DNA of 32,924 bases from Methanobacteriota archaeon (GTDB lineage Archaea; Thermoplasmatota; Poseidoniia; Poseidoniales; Poseidoniaceae). Positions 16,360 to 24,973 of this stretch are shown here, one piece after another; positions within the stretch are counted from its first letter, which is position 1; each line of letters begins with the position of its first letter. The notes under the pieces were generated by a model that did not search any database, had not been told where the DNA came from, and worked only from the letters and a program-made list of their open reading frames with translations. The stretch lies in assembly GCA_002699425.1 (NCBI GenBank), contig PABV01000033.1, forward strand, positions 70,614-103,537, in the 5' to 3' direction. Made by a program: the position numbers and the translations under genes.

Positions 16360-16560
16360 TCATCCGCCACTGCTCACAATAATCAACGCAAGAGTCAAAT
16401 CATCATCAATAGATGTATTATGTGGGAGTATTTTTTCATCGTAACTCACAATAACAGTAGATGGATGAATATTGGCTTTCACGAGAATATCATGAATACT
16501 GCTGCCTGCATCTATCTCAATTTCTGTATCTAGCCCAGCCCCAGTGAGTACGACTCGCAT
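16360..16560 (-). CDS. Ubiquitin-like small archaeal modifier protein (SAMP2/ThiS/MoaD-like)
   Basis: The 66-residue product starts MRVVLTGAGLDTEIEID and ends LALIIVSSGG. The small beta-grasp pattern (strand, strand, helix SSIHDILVKANI, strand VIVSYDEKIL, strand) and the terminal Gly-Gly are the marks of ubiquitin-like modifiers and sulfur carriers. It has the same length as Haloferax SAMP2, known for protein conjugation and tRNA thiolation. ATG at 16560 is chosen; an upstream in-frame ATG at 16626 would run into the tRNA gene and add a charged, unrelated stretch. The activating E1 (UbaA/MoeB) is not in the window. ThiS or MoaD carrier function cannot be excluded. Confidence 0.82.
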   Translation of the reverse strand: MRVVLTGAGLDTEIEIDAGSSIHDILVKANIHPSTVIVSYDEKILPHNTSIDDDLTLALIIVSSGG

Positions 16561-16613
16561 AGTGGAGCGAAGGTCATCATCCTTATCACGGTCTTGACGG
16601 TCCGGGATTTGCT

Positions 16614-16696
16614 GCCGAGTTCGCATAGCCTGGTATTGCGGTGGATTCGAAATCCACTGGGACCTTCCCGCGAGAGTTCGAATCTCTCACTCGGCG
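16614..16696 (+). tRNA. tRNA-Ser(CGA)
   Basis: The gene folds as a class II tRNA. The acceptor stem is GCCGAGT with ACTCGGC and discriminator G. The D stem is GCA/TGC. The anticodon stem is GTGGA/TCCAC, with loop TTCGAAA and anticodon CGA. A long variable arm (GGGA/TCCC) identifies serine. The T arm is GAGAG-TTCGAAT-CTCTC. No CCA is encoded after position 16696 and no intron is seen. It reads UCG codons. It starts 53 bases from the divergent SAMP-like gene and ends 52 bases before the 930-residue membrane protein gene. Confidence 0.95.
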
Positions 16697-16748
16697 CTGT
16701 TTGTGCAATCCCAAAAAGCGATAGCCATATTTGTGAATACCATCACCC

Positions 16749-19541
16749 ATGCATGTGTTCTGTCCCTTTTGCACACTTGAAGTCGAGGACCACGTTTTGG
16801 TCTGCGACCATTGTGGTAGCGACCTTTCAGGGATCCTCAGTTTAGTGAGTAATCAGAGCCAGACTAATGAGGATGATTCCTCGATTCAAGTAAATCTCTC
16901 AGATACAGCAGTAGCAGGAGATGTGAACATTACTCAAAGTCTTCAAGCAGATACCGAGCAAATTGTGGAAAAGTTGGTGAATCAACTTGACCGTTTTGAT
17001 ATCAATAAACCCGGTTTAGCGGTTCCTGAAGACGGTTTTTCTCGACTTGATGTTGAAGCGGCTATACCCTTGGTTCGCGAAGATATGAACATTCTCAAAG
17101 GCATGACCTCTCCTTCTCTTTTGCAATTTGGAAAATTACTCGATTCGATGGGATGGCCAAAAATTGCTCAGAGAATTTCAAAGATTCTTCTCGAAAGAGA
17201 TGATGTGAAAACCAATCCATTATGGCATGCACGATCACATTTGATTATGTCTCGTTCATCCGGAGAATTATTTGAGCATTCACTAGCCATTAAACATGCA
17301 GACATGGCAGCAGAAATAGCCCAAGCCTCAGATCTCAAAGAAGTTGAAGCCTATGCACTCTATCTTTCTATTGACAAGCGAAATGATCTCTCAAGAGATA
17401 CCAGTGTTCAAGGAACTCGAACTGAATTGTTATTGGAGTCAGCAGGTGTTGATGGAGGAGAAACTGGAGCATGGTGCCATCTTGCTTTATCCCGATACCT
17501 TGATGCTGTTAATCCAGATGTTGCAGAGCATCATGAGGCCATGGGGTTCCAACATGCAAGCAATCACAATGACCTTGAAGCCATGGTCGCAACTTTGTTA
17601 GCCACTGCAGAAAATAAAATTTGGACCATTAAAGAGGGGTTTTGGACGGTTGTCAAAGATGATGCGGATACCAATGGATTATCCTCTTATTCGATGTTGG
17701 TTGATTTAGCCAATTTTGTCCGTCAAGAGTCTAAAGAGCAATTGCTTGCAGGTATTCGTACACTTACTCGCCACGCTCATGGAAGAGAAATGAAAGAAAT
17801 GGAGCATCTTTCCATTCTGTTGTCAGCAATTATTTCCATCCAATCGATGATGGAAGAAACAAAACCGGGGCAATCGGAGAGGCAGGAGCGATTATCTCAA
17901 ATTCTTGATGAGGAATCAACCCAAATTGTGTTTGATGAAGTGCTGACAAGGTCATATCATGGATTTGATCAGGCTTTATTGTATCATTTCATTTTGCTCG
18001 AACTCTCAGGTACATCGCTACCTTCTGCTGCTAGAGGTTATTTGTCGATGAAACGTGACTTCTCTAATGATTCTATTAAGGCCATGATGCATCTATATGA
18101 AACGTATCAAAATAATTCAGGAGACCTTCAAGATGCCTTCAATAAAACGGTTGATTTCCTTGAATCTACCAAACTTACCGCAGATGATTCGTCTTGGGTA
18201 CTGCTCAATGAAATATCACAAATTAAACGGGTTCAATACGCTACCCCAGAACTACCAGAACATCGCCAGGAACGCCGAGATAATTTTTCCAATGTGCATG
18301 AGGTTGTTTGGTCTCGTCGAAGATTAGGCATTGGTACATTTGTGTGCATGTTTGGGCTTCTCTTTGTATTGAATGACCCTGACTTTTTAATCGATTGGTT
18401 AAATGAACATATCGTAACTTCAGGGGTACTACTCTCTCTTAACGAAGGCTTCTTTGGTGAGCTAAATCATACGCCTAAGTCTTGCTCAGATGGGCTTGGC
18501 CACCGTTTTTTCACATGGAGATGTGACACAATATTTCAATTCAACTTTATCATGACAGGGCTATTTTGGGGAATGATTACATGTTTTATGCTCAGATTAT
18601 TTGTTGGGGGACCCAAGAAAATTCTCAAATCTTCAAATAAAATTGGATTCTCTAAACTCAGGGGAATAGGAATATGGTTCACGTTGCAATCAATTCTCAT
18701 TCTTTTATTATTAGTTTATTTGATTGGAACCATATTTATGAGATTAGATGGCCGATTCCATTCAAGAGTATTTATTGATGATTTCTACCTTATCTTGATA
18801 CTTATAGCGTTTATTTTTGTTTTATTATGTGCTATTTTTGAAATTAGAGAATATACTAAAGGAAAAATTTCAGGAATTCGAACTGTTGCTTCAATTATGA
18901 CCATTTGTTTCTTTTTGTTATTTGTTATTCTTCTCTCTTCTGCAAAAACCGATTTGTATGGAGAGAGTTCTAGTTATGGCCTCATAAATGGCTTCGCACC
19001 AGAGATAACTGGTCAAACTAATTATGTTGGGGGTGCTGATTATGTTGGTTTTCAAACAATTAACGGTGAGACGTTGTTATATGATGAAAATGGAAGGCAA
19101 TTACTTATGAAACGAGAAGTGTTCGATTCATCAACTTCTAGTGTTCATAATTACTTGCAGAGATGTCAGTATACCTCGCAAGTAGATTTTGCTGTAGAAT
19201 GTGATTATGGCTCTTCAGATGAAGGCTGGATTGTTACTGCATATATGGTGGAGGCTCATGTTGAGAAAATAGAGTATGACATAGCAGTATCGTATTACTT
19301 GGGAATTTCGATGTATATTTTTGTATTTGGATCTTGGGCGCTCTTACTTTTCACAAAACTCCATCAAAAACAGACTTTGGTTAATCTTGCTGGTAGCGGG
19401 TTGATTATCAGTATGTTATTTGGCCAAGTACTCGATAATAAAGTCTCAATTATGATCTCTTCTTTTGTCCTTGGAATTATGTTCTACACGCAATGGGTTT
19501 TGCCTTGGAAAGAAGAAGATCCTAAGGAGGTGCATGCTTAA
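16749..19541 (+). CDS. Large zinc-ribbon, helical-repeat and multi-pass membrane protein, unknown function
   Basis: The 930-residue product has three parts. Residues 1-25 form a zinc ribbon, FCPFC (C5, C8) and VCDHCG (C19, C22). Residues 46-63 form a beta-type motif, IQVNLSDTAVAGDVNITQ. About 100-500 is all-helical and looks like irregular TPR/HEAT-like repeats. Eight predicted membrane helices follow, near 526-543, 600-620, 640-665, 678-698, 711-731, 850-870, 878-893 and 899-918. The loop at about 735-845 may lie outside and holds two cysteines (806, 818). Coding DNA for the membrane part is visibly richer in A/T than the first half. Its TAA shares a base with the next gene's ATG. No known function is assigned. 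Confidence 0.75.
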   Translation: MHVFCPFCTLEVEDHVLVCDHCGSDLSGILSLVSNQSQTNEDDSSIQVNLSDTAVAGDVNITQSLQADTEQIVEKLVNQLDRFDINKPGLAVPEDGFSRLDVEAAIPLVREDMNILKGMTSPSLLQFGKLLDSMGWPKIAQRISKILLERDDVKTNPLWHARSHLIMSRSSGELFEHSLAIKHADMAAEIAQASDLKEVEAYALYLSIDKRNDLSRDTSVQGTRTELLLESAGVDGGETGAWCHLALSRYLDAVNPDVAEHHEAMGFQHASNHNDLEAMVATLLATAENKIWTIKEGFWTVVKDDADTNGLSSYSMLVDLANFVRQESKEQLLAGIRTLTRHAHGREMKEMEHLSILLSAIISIQSMMEETKPGQSERQERLSQILDEESTQIVFDEVLTRSYHGFDQALLYHFILLELSGTSLPSAARGYLSMKRDFSNDSIKAMMHLYETYQNNSGDLQDAFNKTVDFLESTKLTADDSSWVLLNEISQIKRVQYATPELPEHRQERRDNFSNVHEVVWSRRRLGIGTFVCMFGLLFVLNDPDFLIDWLNEHIVTSGVLLSLNEGFFGELNHTPKSCSDGLGHRFFTWRCDTIFQFNFIMTGLFWGMITCFMLRLFVGGPKKILKSSNKIGFSKLRGIGIWFTLQSILILLLLVYLIGTIFMRLDGRFHSRVFIDDFYLILILIAFIFVLLCAIFEIREYTKGKISGIRTVASIMTICFFLLFVILLSSAKTDLYGESSSYGLINGFAPEITGQTNYVGGADYVGFQTINGETLLYDENGRQLLMKREVFDSSTSSVHNYLQRCQYTSQVDFAVECDYGSSDEGWIVTAYMVEAHVEKIEYDIAVSYYLGISMYIFVFGSWALLLFTKLHQKQTLVNLAGSGLIISMLFGQVLDNKVSIMISSFVLGIMFYTQWVLPWKEEDPKEVHA

Positions 19542-20275
19542 TGGTCTATCAAGTCACTATGAAACATGCGGTCGGCAAAGTCAGTCATGACCATATTCGT
19601 AATGTAATCAGAAGGGCTCATCCAGAAGGTGAGAAAATTGAATTCAGTTATACCGGTTCAGGAATCATGTATACTTGTGGAGATACCAAAGCGATGGTTG
19701 ACTATGATATTGGCGAAATTGTGGTCACACCGGGAACGCCAAAGATGTTGACGCTTTCTAAAATTGGCTCAGCTCTGGTGATACCGGGGATGCTGATTGA
19801 CCGATATGTGAAGAAGAAACACGCAAAAGCACTTGCAGTGGCTTCCGTGGCTTGTGTGGCAGGTCTTGATGCTGAGCCAGAAGAAGACTCCAAAGAATTA
19901 TTTGAACACATGGACGAAGATGATTGGACCACTGTAAAGCATTCAATGGGTATTGGAAATGACTTTGATACCTTCCAGTTGCTTGAAGATGAACCGTTTG
20001 ATGCTGAGGCTGAGAGTCGTGCAGGTAACCCCAAAACAGGATTCTTTGAGGTCGTTCCAAAAGAGCATTGGATTCCTCCAGCATCATGGCAAGGAGACTC
20101 GGATGAGTATGGCATTGAGTGGTTGAACTATCCTCCTCATTCCGTCCAATTTTTTATTCGAGATGATACCAATGAGCCTTGGATGATGAGTGGTGCTCAT
20201 CAACAAGGTGCACCACCACCAGTTGATCCTGAGATATACTCTGGTCTATTGGATGACGTTATGGCACACGTATAA
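19541..20275 (+). CDS. Hypothetical protein translationally coupled to the 930-residue membrane protein
   Basis: The 244-residue product starts at ATG 19541 inside a TAATG overlap, with GGAGGTG upstream inside the previous gene. The N-terminus (MVYQVTMKHAVGKVSHDHIRN, then IEFSYTGSGIMYTCGDTKAM) suggests a small alpha/beta domain. A mildly hydrophobic segment at about 75-110 could contact the membrane. The rest is acidic, with a Trp/Pro-rich part (EHWIPPASWQG, EWLNYPPHSVQFFI). No catalytic motif is recognised. The coupling suggests that it works with the large membrane protein. Its stop abuts the convergent gene's stop directly. Confidence 0.65.
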   Translation: MVYQVTMKHAVGKVSHDHIRNVIRRAHPEGEKIEFSYTGSGIMYTCGDTKAMVDYDIGEIVVTPGTPKMLTLSKIGSALVIPGMLIDRYVKKKHAKALAVASVACVAGLDAEPEEDSKELFEHMDEDDWTTVKHSMGIGNDFDTFQLLEDEPFDAEAESRAGNPKTGFFEVVPKEHWIPPASWQGDSDEYGIEWLNYPPHSVQFFIRDDTNEPWMMSGAHQQGAPPPVDPEIYSGLLDDVMAHV

Positions 20276-22576
20276 TTAGAGAAGTCCAGATTGCGAGACT
20301 TCGAGAAATTTATCGATCATCATCCACAAAGCAACAGGTACTAAGGCCCAACCCATGGCTTTGGCGAATACATCAGAACCAGACCGGCCAAAGGCTCTTG
20401 AAATAGGTCCTCCCCATGAAGCCACAAAGCGAATCACAAGTATTGACAATCCAAACATCAGGACATAGATGAGTAGCATAAATGGTCCAAGAAGCCAACC
20501 CATGCCTCCACTGAGGATTATGGCACCAACACCTTGAGCAAGCATTGAAGGGAAAGCAAAGTAGGTAAACCAAGCAAAATAAAACCCGATCAATACATCT
20601 CTTTCACCATCTTCTATATCTCGCCATTGTTTGAAATTTTCCGGATAGAAGCTGTACAACAGTTTCGCAATCAATCTTGTTTCAATGACGCTTCCACTCA
20701 TGGCGGCTCTAATTGCAATGGTCGTGAACCAGATAAATAGTCCAATATCGACATAATTTCTCAAATCCATGTCAACTGGGATAAAAACCATGCTCAGCGG
20801 CAGCAAATTCACGAATAGGAATGAAATTCCACCGCTCAAAGCAATACTTCCCCACAAGGCTCCAGGTGGTAGAGGTTCCTCAGGCGGAACCCATTCATCT
20901 CTTGGCAAAGCTAAGAATAGCAAGGCTAGCCCCGGTCCGAGTAAAAGTGCGAAGGAGCTTACAATCGATTGTTTACCTCCTGAACTTGCAGTCTCAAGGG
21001 CATTCTTGATTTCCTCTGTAGAGGCAGTTGGATGTTGCGAAAAAGCAACATGACCCGCAGGGTCGATAATGAGTACGGCGTCTGAAACCCCAGTAGGTAA
21101 TTGCTTGGCAAATCGAGAGGATGAATCATCGATTAAGATTGGCCACGAGCCATTCACCTGCTCAAACAATGGGATTAAATCATCCATGCGAACATCATCA
21201 CCGGTGACAATTTGCACGAAGGCAACATCATCTCCGAGGAGTTCCTGCGCATCCCTAAATTCCTTAATTTGGTCGTATGCATTATTTGAAGCAGGGATTG
21301 ATACTCCGATTGCAACCGCTTTCTTTCCCTTCATCAGATCATCCAAGGAAATCGAACCATTTCCATACTGATGTAAAATAAAATCTGGAATTCTCGCATC
21401 TTCTGAAACTCTTACATCCCCCCCCATATCTGGCATATCGGATGCCAGAGGAATGAATAATAATGCCATCACAAGAAGGGCGCCAATCAACGGAGGAGGA
21501 ATCAAAACACCGGTACGGAATGCATTCAGAACAAAAATCAGAAATGCACCCATGCAAGAAACACTGAGCCAAAGTCCTGCACTGGCGAGGGGTTCCGCCT
21601 CATCGGCTACCTCGAATCGAATCAAACCACGAGCATGACACTTCAAATCGATGTGACTATCTGCGGTTTTCAAACAAACTTTGAGGACCATATCGCCTTC
21701 AGGAAGTTGTAGTTTTCCAGTCCATACCATGGCTTCACGTCCGTTGCTATCAGTTCGATTGATAGGAGCATCTGAGCCAAATTGTTCAACAAGAAACATT
21801 GTATCAAAAATTGATTTATCCGTCTCAGGAACAGGTCCCCATATGGTGAATTCCAAATTTTCAAGGTCATCATAACCCCATGGCATAATTGGGGTAAATT
21901 CTATTTGAGCGATGCCTAAATCGTCGACTCGAACTTGGAACTGAGGTTCATAGAGCATGCCATCAATGATGACTCCTCCAGATCTGGACTCGGATCCACC
22001 CCATTCCACGCTAATGGTCGCAGCACATTCGTTATTGATCAGCAATCTCAAGCGCATTGTGTCACCTGGTTTGGCTGAAACAAATCCCGCATCGGTTGGA
22101 GTAGTTGAAAAGTTCTCAGCACCCGGTTCTCCTGCTCGGGTAATCACTTCAGAAACTGTGGCTTGATGAACGATAGCACTGCCGATGTAAAATTCCGAGG
22201 TGAGTGTGACAGGGCTTTGGGTAGCCGTGCAAGTGCTTGGTCCTGAGCTGATGAGTACAGTGAAATATGTAGAAATATTCAGAGATGCATTGAATCCCTC
22301 AATCAGTGGTGGTGTTTGTAGATCAAAGATTTCTACATCTCCAGCCGTACGAAATGTAGTGAATCCTCCAGGGACAACATCAGCATTGTATCTGGTAAGC
22401 AGGGAATCATCATTACTTCCGCTCAAGTACAAGCGATTGTGTTCGCTCACTTCCCACTCAACAAACCCAGGTTCGTAGGTTTTCTCATCTTCTGCCGAAC
22501 CATTGAATGTAAGATATGTCGTGGACAAAAGCAAAAGCAACAGACCAGTAATGATAGCCGAACTGGCTCTTGCCAT
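20276..22576 (-). CDS. Large membrane protein with extracellular domain and thioredoxin-like domain lacking active-site cysteines
   Basis: The 766-residue product starts at ATG 22576 with a signal-like helix (AIITGLLLLLLSTTYLTF); GTG at 22594 is the alternative. A beta-rich domain of about 300 residues follows, presumably outside the cell. Two helices lie near 335-355 and 362-382. About 390-535 reads like a peroxiredoxin/TlpA-type thioredoxin fold: RIPDFILHQYGNGSISLDDL, then KAVAIGVSIPASNNAYDQIK, DDVAFVQIVTGDD, then SDAVLIIDPAGHV. The usual CxxC position holds IPASNNA, so redox activity is not expected. Several more helices end the protein. It lies 46 bases downstream of the DUF92 gene. Function unknown. 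Confidence 0.7.
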   Translation of the reverse strand: MARASSAIITGLLLLLLSTTYLTFNGSAEDEKTYEPGFVEWEVSEHNRLYLSGSNDDSLLTRYNADVVPGGFTTFRTAGDVEIFDLQTPPLIEGFNASLNISTYFTVLISSGPSTCTATQSPVTLTSEFYIGSAIVHQATVSEVITRAGEPGAENFSTTPTDAGFVSAKPGDTMRLRLLINNECAATISVEWGGSESRSGGVIIDGMLYEPQFQVRVDDLGIAQIEFTPIMPWGYDDLENLEFTIWGPVPETDKSIFDTMFLVEQFGSDAPINRTDSNGREAMVWTGKLQLPEGDMVLKVCLKTADSHIDLKCHARGLIRFEVADEAEPLASAGLWLSVSCMGAFLIFVLNAFRTGVLIPPPLIGALLVMALLFIPLASDMPDMGGDVRVSEDARIPDFILHQYGNGSISLDDLMKGKKAVAIGVSIPASNNAYDQIKEFRDAQELLGDDVAFVQIVTGDDVRMDDLIPLFEQVNGSWPILIDDSSSRFAKQLPTGVSDAVLIIDPAGHVAFSQHPTASTEEIKNALETASSGGKQSIVSSFALLLGPGLALLFLALPRDEWVPPEEPLPPGALWGSIALSGGISFLFVNLLPLSMVFIPVDMDLRNYVDIGLFIWFTTIAIRAAMSGSVIETRLIAKLLYSFYPENFKQWRDIEDGERDVLIGFYFAWFTYFAFPSMLAQGVGAIILSGGMGWLLGPFMLLIYVLMFGLSILVIRFVASWGGPISRAFGRSGSDVFAKAMGWALVPVALWMMIDKFLEVSQSGLL

Positions 22577-22622
22577 GTATCGGGGAAAACACACGGGTTG
22601 ATTACTCCAACGCTATCATCCG

Positions 22623-23420
22623 TCAATACCATGACAAATCGAGGATGAAGTACATCAATATCACGCCGATGGTAATTGAGGCTGCATTGACAGTACCTTT
22701 TGTCATGAAGCCTCTGTTTTCAAGTATGGCTCCAAGTAGGCTATCTATTTGACATCCAATCCATCCAATTAAAGCAGCGATCATAGCATAGGTGAACCCG
22801 TCTGCTACAAAATGTCCGGAAGGTAGCCAATAGAGAACCAATGCCATCATTCCCATCGTGAAAGCTCCAAGAGCTGCAGCCAATTGACCATTTGGTGAAA
22901 ATCCTCCATTTATTCCTGGCTCACATTTTTTGAATGTAGTAATCATTCTCACCCGCTTATCCATGCATCCGATTTCACTGGCAAAGGTATCAGAAGCAGC
23001 AACAGCAACGGATGCGGTGAAAAGCCATACCCCGTTTTCCCAATCACCTTCAAGAAAAGCCAAAATTACGACAAGACCGGGAAGGCCTCCGTTTGCAATT
23101 ACATTTGTCCAACTTCGATGGCCATCTCCAGATTCATTCAAACCCATTGCTGTTTTCTCTTCAAACCGCCATTTTGTGGCCTTGTGTGATGCAATCAGGA
23201 AACTAAGTAAAACCAGCAACCATGACCAATGTCCTAGAAAGCCGACCACACAAGCCAAAACGACGGCTGCCATAACTCCGGATTTATCCAAAATACGGTA
23301 TCTTGAGGCCAATGCCACAAGCCCAATAATGATAAACAAACACACGGTAAAGTTCCATGTGTTAAATCCGGGTTCCATGAACTCCACCATGGTGACCAAA
23401 CCGAGACTGAGAATTCTCAT
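22623..23420 (-). CDS. DUF92 / TMEM19 family membrane protein (VTE6-like)
   Basis: The 265-residue multi-pass protein carries the DUF92 signatures RSWTNVIANGGLPGL, ASDTFASEIG, GINGGFSPNGQLAAALGA and WIGCQIDSLLGAILENRG, within about six or seven hydrophobic helices. The plant relative VTE6 is a phytyl-phosphate kinase. For archaea a role on isoprenoid phosphates has been suggested but not shown here. The ATG overlaps the stop of the PrsW-like gene (ATGA), so they are co-translated. Family assignment is firm; the reaction in this organism is inference. Confidence 0.85.
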   Translation of the reverse strand: MRILSLGLVTMVEFMEPGFNTWNFTVCLFIIIGLVALASRYRILDKSGVMAAVVLACVVGFLGHWSWLLVLLSFLIASHKATKWRFEEKTAMGLNESGDGHRSWTNVIANGGLPGLVVILAFLEGDWENGVWLFTASVAVAASDTFASEIGCMDKRVRMITTFKKCEPGINGGFSPNGQLAAALGAFTMGMMALVLYWLPSGHFVADGFTYAMIAALIGWIGCQIDSLLGAILENRGFMTKGTVNAASITIGVILMYFILDLSWY

Positions 23421-24805
23421 TGAAGTTCTTTTTGGCTTAAATCAGTCTCAATAAGGGGATTTCTCAATATTGATTCATTCGGCAAATATTGTACAGATGC
23501 CATGATTTGCCGTCCCACAAACCATAAACATGCAACCAGGAATCCTGTCCACGAAATTAGAGCCAGTAATCCAATGCCTGGAGAGAGATCACGAGTTAGA
23601 TATCCTACTCCCCATGAACTTCCATTCCATAGAGCATGGCCTAAGATGGCTAAACCAAGTGCCGTGCCAGGATGTTGTGGGAGTTTCCAAGCCTTGTCTT
23701 GTGGTATTTGTAACCAAGGCTTCACAATATTTTTTGGCTGTTGACTAATGTTCTGTTGTTGGAGCGGAGTTCCAGTATCTGGTTCGAACAACACCCAATT
23801 CGTTTCCTGTACATTGGCATCTGCAGTAGTCCATTTTCTTTTTTTGCTAATCTGCCATCCGATTGCACAACCGGTAAGTCCAGACCAAACAGCATGACCA
23901 GGAATTGAGCCAATGCCACGAATGATGGTGGTTAGTCCATAACTAAATGCGAGATATTCTCCTCCAAATAGAGAGCCAAGAATGTACTGCAAATTTTCCA
24001 GCATTGCGAATCCTAGACCGACACAAAACCCAACTTGGAACCCTCGCTTGGGCGAATCAATAATTCTATAGAGTGATAGTATCAGAAGTCCTTTACAGAT
24101 TTCTTCTCCAATTGGCGCACTCATGGTAAGGAGAAGAAATTCACCAACAGAGTTTGTATCAAAAGCACTCATACCTGCAAGGTTTAACAGAGATGGGGAC
24201 AGAATAGAGTTGATGACAATCGCTGGAATTGTAGATAACATTCCCGCAATCAGCATCATCTCCGCTTGCCATTTAGTCGTCTGAATGTCCAAGTGATGCA
24301 TACTAAATGACCACCATGCATGGACAGGTACGCTAAATCCAATCAACCATGCAGGTATAGCGACGAGAATAACCATCAATATAGCAACAGGGTGATCGGT
24401 AATAAGTACAGGAATAAAAGCCCCTACTGAAAGGAAAACGGTCACAAAAAAAATCGTCCATAGGGTTCGAGCAGGTGGGAGTTCAACCGGGGGAGAGTCT
24501 CTTATGAGGTGATGTGCAAACCTGGTCGGTACTGATGTGTGAAGTACTCGATTGTCACTGATTGGATGAATAGTCTGACCTCCTTCCACGGGAAAAGCGC
24601 TCAGGATGTGTTTGAGTTTTGGTCTTCTGAGCCAAATAAAGAGGAGAACCAAAGGAAATGAGCAAAATGTAGAACCCATTGTAAGCATCATGTCTTGTTC
24701 CCATAAACCATAGACGATGAGAAAAATCATATTTGCCATCAGGTAGGTAAGTAATACGATTCCCAACATTTTCCATACCAATGACCATGGTGATGACTGA
24801 CTCAT
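23417..24805 (-). CDS. PrsW-family intramembrane protease
   Basis: The 462-residue product has eight to ten hydrophobic helices. Catalytic-type motifs of the PrsW family are all present: SAPIGEEICKG with E234-E235, GLGFAMLENLQY with E270, PGHAVWSG with H304 and LGHALWNG with H390. Known PrsW members cleave anti-sigma factors in the membrane (site-1 protease in Bacillus); an archaeal substrate is unknown. A hydrophilic loop of about 70 residues lies between the H304 and H390 motifs. ATG at 24805 is chosen; an upstream in-frame TTG at 24880 lacks support. It overlaps the DUF92 gene by 4 bases. Confidence 0.85.
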   Translation of the reverse strand: MSQSSPWSLVWKMLGIVLLTYLMANMIFLIVYGLWEQDMMLTMGSTFCSFPLVLLFIWLRRPKLKHILSAFPVEGGQTIHPISDNRVLHTSVPTRFAHHLIRDSPPVELPPARTLWTIFFVTVFLSVGAFIPVLITDHPVAILMVILVAIPAWLIGFSVPVHAWWSFSMHHLDIQTTKWQAEMMLIAGMLSTIPAIVINSILSPSLLNLAGMSAFDTNSVGEFLLLTMSAPIGEEICKGLLILSLYRIIDSPKRGFQVGFCVGLGFAMLENLQYILGSLFGGEYLAFSYGLTTIIRGIGSIPGHAVWSGLTGCAIGWQISKKRKWTTADANVQETNWVLFEPDTGTPLQQQNISQQPKNIVKPWLQIPQDKAWKLPQHPGTALGLAILGHALWNGSSWGVGYLTRDLSPGIGLLALISWTGFLVACLWFVGRQIMASVQYLPNESILRNPLIETDLSQKELQ

Positions 24806-24973
24806 GATGGTCGTCCCTTGCGGGAGTGGAGTCAGCGGGATTTGGGTTTGCACATCCAATTGGAGCCAGTCATGGTTCAAAGGCTCTTGGTTCCCCGCTC
24901 AGTCCGCCCATCATTCGACATGTTCATTCGGCTAGGTACGCTCATCACTGCAGGGATTGAGCGGTATGGGTTC
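24806..24973. other. Intergenic region between P5C dehydrogenase and PrsW-like gene
   Basis: This 168-base gap between two minus-strand genes holds no open frame with coding features and no tRNA that I can fold. The only repeat seen is a weak GAGCC/GGCTC pair with a 14-base loop near 24863-24886. It presumably contains the promoter of the PrsW-like gene and the end of the P5C dehydrogenase transcript, but no convincing TATA box was identified. Confidence 0.4.

Noticed and set aside
16561-16626. N-terminal extension of the SAMP-like protein starting at 16626
   Set aside because: It would run into the tRNA-Ser gene and add 22 charged residues that SAMP-like proteins lack.
19702-20115. 137-residue minus-strand open frame
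   Set aside because: Antisense shadow of the coupled 244-residue gene, low-complexity Ser-rich translation, no ribosome binding site.
22930-23454. 174-residue plus-strand open frame
   Set aside because: Antisense to the DUF92 gene, whose family motifs are clear on the minus strand.
24806-24973. Possible tRNA or small RNA in the gap (GGTTC-like words)
   Set aside because: No acceptor, anticodon and T stems could be paired together around the GGTTC words.
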